Assembly: GCF_009870125.1 (NCBI RefSeq)
Contig: NC_046681.1
Span: 9,189,001 to 9,253,000, forward strand
Direction: 5' to 3'
DNA length: 64,000 nucleotides
From: Drosophila pseudoobscura
Taxonomy: Eukaryota; Arthropoda; Insecta; Diptera; Drosophilidae
The notes under the pieces are model-generated. The model worked only from the letters and a program-made list of their open reading frames with translations. It was not told the origin of the DNA and ran no database searches. The position numbers and the translations under genes are program-made. Positions 41,201 through 51,844 of the stretch are shown here, piece by piece (position 1 is the first letter of the stretch; each line of letters opens with the position of its first letter).

Positions 41201-41748
41201 TGCTTAAAACAAAAAAGTATACCATTAGTTCTAGGAGTCTGTCGGTTAATTTATTTTTAGGGGGGATTAGTACAAATATAAATACATATACCATTATATC
41301 AAATGATTCTTGGGTCAAACGCTGGAGTGGACTTACAAACGATCTAACTCATTTTTCTGCCTAGTGGACGACTCGCTGCCAAACCTGTCGGAGCCGAAGC
41401 CCGAGCACAGGACAACAGTTGTCTCGTTGATTGAGGAGGGGGAGGAGGAGGAGTGGTGGTTCCTCGGCTCCTCCTCGAGAACATCCTTTTCGCGTGGAGA
41501 ACTCTTCACGGCATCCCCATCTAACTGGATGAGCAAGGGAACTGGCCCGGGTCTAACAATATGGTTCGATTTTGTACAATTATTGATTTATAACAGAAAC
41601 TTACGCATCGCATCGCAACAGTTTGTTTTTTTCTTTTGCCAATAAACGAAAGATCTATGCAGACAATTTTTGGGTAAATATTCCACACAAAGGCTACTCA
41701 CATTTTATCCTCCTCGAAGAAGAAGTCATCGTCGGTGTCTGTCAGCAT
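38245..41748 (-). CDS. PICK1: PICK1, PDZ and BAR domain trafficking protein
   Basis: Exons 41702-41748, 40625-40736 and 38245-39603 encode 505 aa. The N-terminus MLTDTDDDFFFEED is diagnostic. The PDZ domain spans the first three exons (LIGISIGGGAPMCPCLYIVQ, IFDGTPAAREGSLQSGDELL, KGKTKVEVAKMIQ), followed by the BAR/arfaptin-homology domain (DTLGLSRAILCNDSLVKRLE, MLKAYYDLLQTYKSFGDCF, KFTYLSYCLKVKEMDDEEHG) and an acidic tail ending EEMDLLLQ. PICK1 binds receptor C-termini and curved membranes; in flies it acts with ICA69 in neurosecretory-granule formation. The 40737-41701 intron is long enough for an extra exon, but I found none in phase. A relic of its 3' end lies at 29267-29595. Confidence 0.96.
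39734..40543 (+). CDS. TPX2-domain-like basic protein nested in a PICK1 intron
   Basis: Intronless ORF of 269 aa on the opposite strand, entirely within the PICK1 intron 39604-40624. It is rich in Lys and Arg. The C-terminal 70 residues resemble the TPX2 targeting domain: KPFNLRSEERGKRRKQFDQ, then a charged helix, then LKTVFKATPNPW, the 'FKA.P.P' signature of TPX2 and relatives. TPX2 proteins bind microtubules and the spindle. The rest (MTISNWYKWIDVDFNSTPRR) is not recognised. Its intronless, nested state fits an old retrocopy or a small germline gene. Confidence 0.8.
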   Translation: MTISNWYKWIDVDFNSTPRRLSKKPETIPRCDQLDGKIRAILLEQSANMLRFSRKQAGVDSQKRKPKKPKLGKLTPSVYEFQKIYENRRKDLCERWDRATRTENQFHSTPMPNFNRLHKRLEKMRSSLGSGQVLTKPRTPHTLVMSMQAELRRKREIKELKKKTKPKFVPKINRYPLPKLYRQPFIPRIESSTIQVKPFNLRSEERGKRRKQFDQQINRKMTERSQKEAMEWVKREEEEYLKQRLKTVFKATPNPWKRTKAITDAISHQ

Positions 41749-42176
41749 CTTGCTTGGTTAAAAATATATTTTCTAGTGCTTAATTTTTGGCAAATTGAAT
41801 TCCTTTAAACTGACATGCAGTGTGACCGCGGATTTATCGATAAAATATACCGTCCGACCCTCAGAAATATACCGAAACATACTGCCTCATTTTCAAAAAT
41901 ACCGTAAACGGTCACCCTGCTGACATGAGGTGCTGCCAGCCTGTTTTGTTGCATCCAATATCGATTTATCGATAGTGACATCAATTGTATCGTCTGCGGT
42001 ATATTATATACTTTTCGGTATTTTTTGACGTCGAAATTTAGTTGAAGCTCTCACCATATACATATATACTGTATGGTTAGTGAATTGATGCATTTTTCGG
42101 TATATTACGGTATATTTCAATAGGCCCGATGAACACTTGTTGCCTTGGTAACGCGGAAAAAATAAACAAATTAGCT
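41749..42176. promoter_or_regulatory. Bidirectional PICK1 / IFT43 promoter with two DREs and Motif 1
   Basis: A 428-bp head-to-head region. Perfect TATCGATA sites lie at 41835-41842 and 41967-41974, and a reverse-strand Motif 1 (CAGTGTGACCG) at 41818-41828. Several CGGTATATT elements (Ohler motif 7-like) follow. This is a strong TATA-less housekeeping promoter signature. Confidence 0.65.
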
Positions 42177-43092
42177 ATGGATTGGGCCGAGGAGCTAAAA
42201 ATGACCATAAGAAAGGTAAACTATAATATAATGGCCGATTTTGATTCTAAAAATACAATTATATTCGCTTAGACAACGGCCCGCAAGGGGCGTCGCTCCA
42301 AGAGTCGCGATGTCTTGAAGGAGGAATCTTCGCAGCCTGTTAAAGACATATCCATAGATATCACTCTGAATGTGCAGGCGCAGGGAAGTCCCACGACAAC
42401 GGAGGCCACCTCGTCCACATACAACAATGAATTCGAATCACACCGGCCGCCCATCCGACGCATATCTGGAGGTTGGGCGGATGCTGGCTTCAAGGGTTTA
42501 AAGTGAGTGTCGCTAATCGCTACCATAAATCGTTGAATAATTATGCCATACCTTCCACAGATCCAAGAAGAATTCATTCGATGAGTAAGTTTTAGTCATG
42601 GAGATCTTTTAGATATAATTAATTCATATTTGCATCCTTTAAGCGAGCGTTTTCAACAGACAAAATCAGCAACATCCGTTCCCACTGATGATATACCTGT
42701 TATTCCCGATGTGGACGACTTCAAGGATGAAATCATGCTCAACGAAATAGTTGAACCGCCTACGTAAGTTAAGAATTTAAGTCTAATAATTTAGTAAATA
42801 TTTAGTTCAAAACTTATCTGCCTTCAGTGCCAGCTTAAATCGTTTGGCGGTTCTCAAGGAGATCAGCACGGACTTGCTTTCACAGCACGCTTTCAATGCA
42901 GTTGATAATTTTAATCTGTCCGTATTGACAGACTGCCTGCTGCCCCAGGAGACCCTCAATGAGGTAGATGAGATCTGGCAATGGGACAAACTGTTTACCG
43001 ATGTGTCGGCAGAGATCCATTCTGATAAGGCCCCCAATATTGGAGTGAAGATCGGACCTGATGTGGTGCCACCAGCTGCGCAGCATGCTTGA
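42177..43092 (+). CDS. IFT43: IFT43, intraflagellar transport complex A subunit
   Basis: Five short exons, 42177-42215, 42273-42502, 42561-42584, 42644-42763 and 42828-43092, encode 225 aa. The conserved C-terminal half matches IFT43: DIPVIPDVDDFKDE, VEPPTASLNRLAVLKEISTD, LSVLTDCLLPQETLNEVDEI, WQWDKLFTDVSAEI. IFT43 works in retrograde ciliary transport and in flies should serve ciliated sensory neurons. The 24-nt micro-exon 42561-42584 is needed to keep frame. An upstream in-frame ATG at 42129 would add 16 residues; I chose 42177 because the added peptide (MNTCCLGNAEKINKLA) is not expected in the family. Confidence 0.9.
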
Positions 43093-43263
43093 GAACGAAT
43101 CAAAAGTACAAGAATAGTGCAATAAATGCTTAATTATGCTTCAATTAGTTACGTTATACATATAAATATTTCATTGGATAATTCAATTGATCACAAAATA
43201 TAATTTAGAGAGAAACTCAGAAATACAGCACTCTATAACCGAAATGAAGACAGATCCTCTGAT

Positions 43264-44021
43264 TTATTGTATGGCGCGTCCGACACCATCAAAGACCTTG
43301 TCTTTATGATCAGCGGCATTGGCACGGGCTTCATAATTGCAAATGGTTACGCCATGATAGTGAGCCTCGCTAAACTCTCCACGAAGACCTGCAATAAAGG
43401 CGCCAGTTTAGTCGCTATAAACATGTTTTCTATCCCCAAACCTACCAATATAGTAGATGCGTGTTTTGTCATCACCGAAATTGCTGGGGAAGTACAGGGT
43501 CAGATGGTGGACCGAGGAGAAGTTGACCACTTTGGGTGAGTATTCTATTTCGCCGCGGGGGTCACGTGTTAGCTCAAACTCCTGGTCCACCTTGACCTTG
43601 GCATCATCGAACGTCATCTTTGGTCGATTCTTGAAGCTGTAACAACTCACTCACCAATTAAATATAGATTCAAACAATGTTTCCCGCCAGAGTACACTCA
43701 CATTTTAACCTTATTCGGATGCGAGTCATCGTTGGCGCCACAGATGATGATGCCCTTGAGTTTGATGTTGCCGGTAAAGGGTATATTGAAGAGCAGCTCC
43801 TCATCCGCATCGCTCTGGACAAATTTGCTCATATCTTGACGCGATTCGTACGGCTTGAAGACAGTTTTACCGCTGCCCTCGGTCTCCTCGTTCAGACACT
43901 CGAGGTTCTCGGCATCAATTTTTGTGTACAAACTGTATTCGATGCCCATTTCCAAGGCATGGTCCACATCGGTTGCCTCGTGGCCACAGCCACCGTGATC
44001 GTGGGAATGTCCATGCGGCAT
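43264..44021 (-). CDS. CG6153: PITH domain-containing protein (PITHD1)
   Basis: Exons 43702-44021, 43446-43636 and 43264-43388 encode 211 aa. The His-rich N-terminus MPHGHSHDHGGCGHE is typical. PITH landmarks: IIICGANDDSHPNKVKIFKN, EYSPKVVNFSSVHHLTLYFP, ISNFGDDKTRIYYIGLRGEF-like stretch and VTICNYEARANAADHK. PITHD1 binds the 26S proteasome and affects sperm protein turnover in mice. It is divergent with CCT4. Confidence 0.93.
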
Positions 44022-44460
44022 TATTTCGAGACTTTAAATTTTACAAATATCACATATAACAAAAAAAAAGTCGAATCATTAAAGGCGGCTGAAAAGAATA
44101 AGGGCACACTTTCATTTATCGCAGAAATATATCGGCATTTTGCTTGCAGCAGCCCTGTGCATCGATAAGTAGAATTAAGAGTCGCGGGCTCATGATAATA
44201 AGATGTGAAACAACAGAAAAATAGTGCCAATTTGCACAACCATTCCGAGAAGTAGTTCCATCTCACTAAAATCTCCATATTCATAGTTTCGCCAGTCCAA
44301 AAAATATCACCTATATATATCGATATATTTACACCATCGCTAGTCACAGCACGGGCCGCCTCAAAACATAAAAATTGGACATATTTTAATCTGTGTTAAT
44401 CGCTGTTAAAATCGTTGATAATATTTGCATCTTGTTAAAAATTGTATAATAAACACTACA
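44022..44460. promoter_or_regulatory. Bidirectional PITHD1 / CCT4 promoter with DRE
   Basis: A 439-bp region with TATCGATA at 44318-44325, 136 bp before the CCT4 ATG, and another ATCGAT core at 44161. Confidence 0.5.
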
Positions 44461-46549
44461 ATGGCGCCTAAGGCTAGAACAGTTGGTATTAAACCGAAGT
44501 CTCAGAACTTCAAAGACAAGTCGAAGCCCACGGATGTTCGTATGTCGAACATACAGGCGGCCAAAGGTAAGAAATGCCCAAGTAACCAGAAATAAAACCG
44601 AAACATCACATAAAATCCATGCTAAATTGTTATTTATGCTGCATGTAAGACCTGTATTAGTGTGGGAAGTTGTTTTATGGTAAATTTTCATGGATAATGC
44701 CTTTGAAAAAACGCAGTTGGACGCCGGCTGCGTCTGGAAATTTCTTTGAGAAGAAGAAGAGCAGCCGCATTACTCATGTGACGAACGGTTCTGTCGATAT
44801 AGCATTTTTATGGCGAATTCTAGCTTTTATTTGTAAAGTTGAAGAAAACTAAAAGAAATGTGTGATTTCTTACAGCTGTCTCCGATGCCATCCGCACTAG
44901 CTTGGGTCCCCGCGGCATGGACAAGATGATTCAGGCAGGCAACGGTGAGGTTTCCATCACCAACGATGGCGCCACCATCTTGAAGCAGATGAACGTGCTC
45001 CACCCTGCCGCGAAGATGTTGGTCGAGCTGTCCCGTGCCCAGGATGTCGAGGCCGGTGACGGCACAACCTCGGTCGTGGTCATTGCCGGTGCCTTGCTGG
45101 AGGCCTGCGAGAAACTGCTGCAGAAGGGCTTACATCCCACGGCCATTTCGGACTCCTTCCAGCGCTGCTCCAACAAGGCTGTGGAGATTCTCACACAGAT
45201 GGCCACCCCCATCGAGCTGACGGATCGTGAGACCCTGATCAAGAGTGCCTCCACTTCGCTTAACTCCAAGGTGGTCTCGCAGCAGAGCAGCCTTTTGGCC
45301 CCCATCGCCGTGGACGCCGTGCTGAAGGTCACCGAGCCGGGCAAGGAGACCGCTGTGGATCTCAAGAACATTAAGGTCATCTCCAGTCTGGGCGGTACCG
45401 TGGAGGATACTGAGCTGATTGAAGGCTTGGTCTTCACCAGCCGCTCAGCCGGCACCAATGCCCCCAAGCGCATCGAGAAGGCCAAGATTGGTCTCATCCA
45501 ATTCTGTATTTCGGCACCAAAGACCGATGTGAGTAGGTGAAAACTCCCAGCAGATGTTCAGGTTTCCATATGTGATCTCCTTTACAGATGGATCACAGCG
45601 TGATTGTTTCGGACTACGCTGCCATGGATCGCGTGCTGAAGGAGGAACGTTCCTACATTCTAAACATTGTCAAGCAGGTCAAGAAGGCCGGCTGCAATGT
45701 GCTGCTGGTTCAAAAGTCTATCCTGCGGTAAGATAAGATTATTGAGCCATCTTTTATGCACGACTCAATCTTGAATTTTCGTACAGTGATGCTGTTTCGG
45801 ATCTGGCCCAGCATTTCCTGGACAAGATCAAGTGCATGGTGATCAAGGATGTGGAGCGTGAGGACATTGAGTTTGTCTGCAAGACTCTGCACTGTCGTCC
45901 AATTGCATCGTTGGATCACTTCACCGCTGATAATCTGGTCAACGCCGAACTCGTGGAGGAGGTTGCCAGTGGCACCAACAAATTCGTGAAGATCACTGGC
46001 ATCCAGAACCAGGGACGCACTGTGTCGATCATTTGCCGTGGATCCAACAAACTGGTGCTCGAGGAGGCAGCCCGTTCCCTGCACGACGCTCTCTGTGTGG
46101 TGCGTTGTCTGGTGAAGAAGCCCTTCCAGATTGTGGGCGGTGGTGCACCCGAGATCGAGATGTCACTGCAACTGGCTGCCGTCGCCCAGACGGTGGAGGG
46201 TGTGGATGCGTATTGCTTCCGCGCATTTGCCGATGCCCTGGAGGTCATTCCCTCGACGCTGGCCGAGAATGCCGGCCTCAATCCCATTGCCACAGTCACA
46301 GAGCTGCGCAATCGTCATGCCCAGGGCGAGAAGAATGCCGGCATCAATGTGCGCAAGGGCGCCATCACAGATATCTATGCGGAGAATGTGGTTCAGCCGC
46401 TGCTGGTCAGTGTTTCGGCCATCACCTTGGCCACGGAGACGATTCGCTCCATCTTGAAGATTGATGATATTGTAAGTACTTAATTTGCTCTCTACAAAAT
46501 CAATTCTCATCGTTTGATATCCCCATTTCAGATCAATACCTTTAGCTAA
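44461..46549 (+). CDS. CCT4: CCT4, chaperonin-containing TCP-1 subunit delta
   Basis: Exons 44461-44566, 44876-45528, 45588-45727, 45787-46471 and 46532-46549 encode 533 aa, the usual length. Group II chaperonin motifs are intact: [11 protein letters not shown], the ATP site [27 protein letters not shown], and [14 protein letters not shown]-type [13 protein letters not shown]. The last exon codes only INTFS. CCT folds actin, tubulin and WD-repeat proteins. A poly(A) signal (GAATAAAATT) lies near 46668. Confidence 0.97.
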
Positions 46550-47151
46550 ACAGTGGGCCTCCGCCACCTGCAACCTTCAGTCTCTGATCAAGATCAAGCA
46601 TTTTCCCCTTAACACATTATCATTTATTCTCCTCACATCTTCTACCATCATGCGGCTGCGCATTTAATTTGAATAAAATTCACACTACACTACGCCTTAC
46701 CACTCTAATATGTATTAAAAAGCGAACTAAAAGAATTAAATATTGCGCTAACACAACACAAGACGTAATGTGATAATTTATTACTAGAATTAGTTACACC
46801 CGAAGCCCAATAGGAAAGGCCAATCGCCATTCGCACACAGCATCCATTTTTCTGGTACAACGACCCCACGAGATTCGCTCTGCAGCAATGGGCGAAAACT
46901 ACTGAATGCTTTTTTGATTCCATTTGTATTTGGAAGTGTAAATTAGAATCTGTATTTGACGTTAAATAGTACATAAATTAATTTTGAATTGCGACTCTGA
47001 GGATGCGAGTATGTAACTCAGTCGCTTGGTTGATGATTGTGTCGCACAGATTATAAAGAGAAATGTTCTTCTGGTCCAAAAACCCTTACTGCCACGCCCT
47101 GCAGTGGAGAAGTGGTTGCAGCAGTACCAAGAACTACATGAAAAGGGCTTG

Positions 47152-47576
47152 ATTTTTTAATCTTCCTGTTCCTGTTCACTTTGGTGCTGTTGTACTACCA
47201 CTTGCGCAAGGACTGCGGCTTGGCAAAGACTACATCAACGGCCAATTCGCAATACTGTTCAGATGGGAGTGGTTTTATACAGTGCTGGAAAGGCTTGTTT
47301 TCTTTTGAGACTCGTAATTGTATTTATTTCGTTTCCACAAACCTTTGTGATATAAATTCAACTAAGTTGACAGCTAGTAGTCAGAGTAACCTGGGTCAAT
47401 GTGTCAATGGGGAATTACAAATATTGCCTTTTCTGTCCTCGAATGCCAGGAAGTTCTACAAGACAATCATAGGCAAGAGGAGTACCAGATTAAAACCACA
47501 ACTCAGACGATGCCAGCAGTTTATTTGCAAATATGGTGTTTTGGTTTACATTTGTACGAATATTTTGTCAGTATAG
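47152..47576 (+). other. Plus-strand ORF in duplication copy A, possible secreted protein
   Basis: Open frame with a hydrophobic start (LIFLFLFTLVLLYYHLRK), then Cys-containing sequence (SQYCSDGSGFIQCWKG, NCIYF, NLCDIN, GQCVNG), ending ...NILSV. No ATG opens it, so it would need an upstream exon; a 29-codon ATG ORF (47063-47152, MFFWSKNPYCHALQWRSG) precedes it in another frame. In copy B the only length difference is a whole codon. Function unknown. Confidence 0.35.
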
Positions 47577-47805
47577 TATAATAGCTCGTTTTTTGGAAGC
47601 CAGAGGAATTCCACAGCAACGCCCCAAAAATGTGGACAAAACTGAGATGCTGAAATTCCTAACTGGACCAGGCGGTGGTGCACGAGCATAAGCACGAAAC
47701 ATGTTGAGTGGTAGTTGGTCGATAGAACGAGCCGTGTTTTCGAATGTGTTATATGGACTTGTGTTTGACTTATGAGCTATGATCACTCTATAAAATTCGC
47801 TTCAA

Positions 47806-48092
47806 CTATTCGCGCGTGATCCTCTTGACCATGTCCTTCAGCAGGATGATGACATCCTTCAAGAGGCACACGTACAGAGGCCAGAAGATTGCCGTGAAGA
47901 AGATTATATTGGTTATGGTGCCATCCTTGGCAGGAACACGGCAGCCCTGCAAAACAGATCGGATCATGAAGATTCGATCGAATCAAACCGCACATCGAAA
48001 CTTACTCCGCGTGTAATCGTCACCGCAGGACGGGCTACGATTAGGTTGTGTGCTATCTTATGGACGCACTCGATTATGCACTTAAAAGGCAT
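47806..48092 (-). CDS. Small 75-aa single-span membrane protein, copy A
   Basis: Exons 48006-48092 and 47806-47946 join GT-AG to give MPFKCIIECVHKIAHNLIVA ... RPAVTITRG, GCRVPAKDGTITN, a hydrophobic span IIFFTAIFWPLYVCLLKDVI and a basic tail MVKRITRE. It is intact in both duplicate copies with the same splice sites, which argues that it is a real gene. The family is not recognised; a mitochondrial or ER tail-anchored type would fit the size and charge. Confidence 0.72.
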
Positions 48093-48347
48093 CTCGAAAG
48101 GTTTGGTTTGGGAATTTTGTTGTTAACTAAAATAAATTTTGTCGCAAACAATAGATGTGAACGGGCTGAGCTGATAAACACTTATGAGAACTGACTGCCT
48201 ACACAACCTACACAAAACTGAGCTAAAATAACGGTGAAAGCAGGCCTACTAAGATCCCCGAGTTTCCATTTTTCTGGTGCTTTTATTTGTGGCAGAAATT
48301 CAAAAGACCTGTTTCGGTTCAAACTGTTCATGACTTGTTGGGAGAGT

Positions 48348-50357
48348 GTTTTATTATTATTATTATATAAAGCTAATAAATAGTTAAAACTAGGTATTAA
48401 CAAGGTATGGGGCAATAGCTGCTGAGGCCTTAAGCTCACTATAGTATTATGTATGTATGTATGTATGTATGTACTTATATACATATGTACAGGGTTGGTT
48501 CTATAAGTTATTATATGTTGTGAGGGAATTATTATCTAATATACTAATTGTGTATATGTATATGTACAGGGATGATTGTTTATGAGGTTATATGTAGTGA
48601 ATGATTTTAGACTGGTCTAGATAGTTGAGGATTATATTTGCGTTATACCCGATACTCAAAATGAGTATTGGGGTATATTAGTTTTGTGGTAAAATTGGAT
48701 GTGTGTAACGTCCAGAAGGAATCGTTTCCGACCCCATAAAGTATATATATTCTTGATCAGCATCAATAGCCGAGTCGATTGAGCCATGTCTGTCTGTCCG
48801 TCTGTCCGTCCGTCCGTCCGTCCGTCTGTCCATCCCCTTCAGCGCCTAATGCTCAAAGACTATAAGAGCTAGAGCAACGATGTTTTGGATCCGGACTTCT
48901 GGATATGTCACTGCTACAAGAATATTTCAAAACTTTGCCCCGCCCACTTCCGCCCCTACAAAGGGCGAAAATCTGTGGCATCCACAATTTCGACGATACG
49001 AGAAAACTAAAAACGCAGAATCGTAGAAGAAGACTATATCTTCTAGAGTGCAAAATCTGAACCAGATCGTATACTTATTATAGCCAGAATCAAGAAAACA
49101 ATTTCATTCTTTCTCGCTCTGTCTCTCTCTAACACACAGGTTTCATGGTCGGTTTTGCAAATTTCAAAATATGAGTTCAAGGATCTCAGAACCCATAAGA
49201 GCTAGAGCAACCAAATTTGTTATCCACACTCCTGTGATATCGGACCTTGACCGTTTTATGTCAAAATTTCGCCACACCTCCTTCCGCCCCCGCAAAGGAC
49301 GAAAATCTGGGGCATCCACAAATCACAGAGACTATTAACGCTAGAGTAACCAAATTTAGTATCCGCACTTCTGTTAGATCTCACTATAAAACGTAGCCAA
49401 AAGCAAGAAATCAATTTGCAGTGGCTACGCAGCGCCCGACGTCACGCTCAGACTGATTTTCTGTCTCTCTCGCACGCACTCTTTGTCGTGTCGTTTAATA
49501 TTAGCGGCGTCTGCCGGAGGAGAGCCATACTGACTTAGTATCGGGTATAACCGTAGAGTTGCAGTGTCCGCAGCAACTCACAACGTTCCCCCTCGTTTTA
49601 GATTGGTCTAGATAGTTGAGGATTATATTTGCGTTTTTTTTGTTAGGGTTGGAGATGTATTGCATGGGGTCGGTGTTATGGTATATTGAGGATCTTTGAA
49701 GGGAGAGGGCGGGGCATGTGTATAGTATGTGTCTTATGTCTATGGTTGGGTTGTGGCACAGTGGGCATGTGTTGGAGGATGTTTTATCCATGTAGTGGGC
49801 ATTGGTGAATCTTGTGTGCCTTAGTCTCAATCTATTTAGGATGACTTGGTGTCTTCTGTTAAGGTTGTTTAGGTTTTTGGGGGAAGGATGAGTGGAAGAT
49901 AGATTGATAACTTGTTGGTACCAGGGGGAAGTCTTAGTGAGGTTTGTTTGTTTCGATATGAGGATATTCTTAAGGAATAGTGAGATGTCGTTAGAATTAT
50001 GATTGGGGGTATACATATATGATGGGTTGTTTGGAGGTAGTTTTGGCGCGGTGTCAGCAATTTCGTTCCCTTTTATGCCAATGTGGCTAGGTATCCATAT
50101 AATTGTTATTTTTGGGAAAAGTTTGGTGACGAGGTTACGGATTGTGGTGGGGTAGTACGAGGAATTGTTGGGATTGGTAATTGCGGATATAGAGGAGAGT
50201 GATTCTGTGCAGATAGCGTATCTTCCGCGTTTGTTGCGGCTTAATAAAATGGCTTCGTGGATAGCTATTATTTCGCTGGAAAGGACTGAGGACTGTGGAA
50301 GTAGTCCGGATTTTATGGTTGATGTCTCATTTCATATATATCATAGCTGGTAATGCC
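48348..50357 (-). mobile_element. 5'-truncated I-type non-LTR retrotransposon (LINE) with nested DINE-1
   Basis: On the minus strand it encodes the end of a LINE ORF2: RNase H (WIPSHIGIKGNEIADTA, near 50050-50100) and a C-terminal CCHC-like region (CPLCHNPTIDIRHILYTCPA). The 3' end is a (TAA)n run (TTATTATTATT at 48349-48365 on the plus strand), typical of I elements. Reverse transcriptase and ORF1 are missing. About 1.05 kb remains without the insert. It lies exactly between duplication copies A and B. Confidence 0.87.
48643..49595. mobile_element. DINE-1/INE-1-type Helentron-like element inserted in the LINE
   Basis: It begins TTATACCCGATACT and carries the exact inverted match AGTATCGGGTATAA at 49537-49550, the subterminal repeats of this family. 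Inside are AGAAGGAATCGTTTCCGACC, ATTCTTGATCAGCATCAATA and the GTCTGTCCGTCCGTCC microsatellite (48790-48830). A small hairpin (AGTTGC...GCAACT, 49557-49578) sits at the 3' end. Non-autonomous and without coding capacity. Confidence 0.88.
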
Positions 50358-50652
50358 TGTACGACCTCACGAGATTCGCTCTGCAGCAATGGGCGAAAAC
50401 TACTGAGTGCTTTTTTGATTGCATTTGTATTTGGAATTATAAATCAGAATCTGTATTTGACGTTAAATAGTACATAAATTAATTTTGAATTGCGACTCGG
50501 AGGATGCGAGTATGTAACTCAGTCGCTTGGTTGATGATTGTGTCGCACAGATTATAAAGAGAAATGTTCTTCTGGTCCAAAAACCCTTACTGCCACGCCC
50601 TGCAGTGGAGAAGTGGTTGCAGCAGTAGCAAGAACTACATGAAAAGGGCTTG

Positions 50653-51143
50653 ATTTTTTCATCTTCCTGTTCCTGTTCACTTTGGTGCTGTTGTACTACC
50701 ACTTGCGCAAGGACTGCGGCTTGGCAAAGACTACATCAACGGCCAATTCGCAATACTGTTCAGATGGGAGTGGTTTTATACAGTGCTGGAAAGGCTTGTT
50801 TTCTTTTGAGACTCGTAATTGTATTTATTTCGTTTCCACAAACCTTTGTGATATAAATTCAACTAAGTTGACAGCTAGTAGCCAGAGTAACCTGGGTCAA
50901 TGTGTCAATGGGGAATTACAAATATTGCCTTTTCTGTCCTCGAATGCCAGGAAGTTCAAGACAATCATAGGCAAGAGGAGTACCAGATTAAAACCACAAC
51001 TCAGACGATGCCAGCAGTTTATTTGCAAATATGGTGTTTTGGTTTACATTTGTACGAATATTTTGTCAGTATACTATAATAGCTCGTTTTTTGGAAGCCA
51101 GAGGAATTCCACAGCAACGCCCCAAAAATGTGGACAAAACTGA
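50653..51143 (+). other. Plus-strand ORF in duplication copy B
   Basis: Same frame as the copy A ORF, one codon shorter inside (ARKFKT versus ARKFYKT) but with a later stop that adds about 22 residues (YYNSSFFGSQRNSTATPQKC). It lacks an ATG at its hydrophobic start. Confidence 0.35.
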
Positions 51144-51303
51144 GATGCTGAAATTCCTAACTGGACCAGGCGGTGGTGCACGAGCATGAGCACGAAACAT
51201 GTTGAGTGGTAGTTGGTCGATAGAACGAGCCGTGTTTTCGAATGTGTTATATGGACTTGTGTTTGACTTATGAGCTATGATCACTCTATAAAATTCGCTT
51301 CAA

Positions 51304-51590
51304 CTATTCGCGCGTGATCCTCTTGACCATGTCCTTCAGCAGGATGATGACATCCTTCAAGAGGCACACGTACAGAGGCCAGAAGATTGCCGTGAAGAAG
51401 ATTATATTGGTTATGGTGCCATCCTTGGCGGGAACACGGCAGCCCTGCAAAACAGATCGGATCATGAAGATTCGATCGAATCAAACCGCACATCGAAACT
51501 TACTCCGCGTGTAATCGTCACCGCAGGACGGGCTACGATTAGGTTGTGTGCTATCTTATGGACGCACTCGATTATGCACTTAAAAGGCAT
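51304..51590 (-). CDS. Small 75-aa single-span membrane protein, copy B
   Basis: Exons 51504-51590 and 51304-51444. The predicted protein looks identical to copy A (GCRVPAKDGTITN, IIFFTAIFWPLYVCLLKDVI), with only scattered silent or flanking differences. Upstream the frame stays open to a further ATG at 51713, which copy A lacks in this form. Confidence 0.72.
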
Positions 51591-51844
51591 CCCGAAGGGT
51601 TTGGTTTGGGAATTTTGTTGATAACTAAAATAAATTTTGTCGTTAACAATAGATGTGAACGGGTTGAACTGATATACACTTATGAGAACTGACTGCCTAC
51701 ACAACCTAAACAAAACTGAGCTAAAATAACGGTGAAAGCTGGCCTACTAAGATCCCCGAGTTTCCATTTTTCTGGTGCTTTTATTTGTGGCAGAAATTCA
51801 AAAGACCTGTTTCGGTTCAAACTGTTCATGACTCGTTGGGAGAG

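Larger units (their letters stand above)
46857..48347. repeat. Direct duplication, copy A (1.49 kb)
   Basis: Nearly identical to 50358-51844 (offset 3501 bp on the left, 3498 on the right after one 3-nt difference). It starts at CACGAGATTCGCTCTGCAGC and ends at TTGGGAGAGT. It contains the 75-aa gene on the minus strand and a plus-strand ORF. Only a few percent of bases differ, so the duplication is young. Confidence 0.93.
50358..51844. repeat. Direct duplication, copy B (1.49 kb)
   Basis: Counterpart of 46857-48347. To the right it continues without a break into unique DNA, while copy A is cut by the LINE tail, so B probably keeps the original right flank and A the original left flank next to CCT4. 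Confidence 0.93.

Noticed and set aside
41333-41536. Possible extra PICK1 exon in its first intron (Ser/Glu-rich, GTAAGT donor)
   Set aside because: The acceptor-donor phases do not match exons 1 and 2: the frame that fits exon 1 meets a stop. It may be chance or an untranslated alternative exon.
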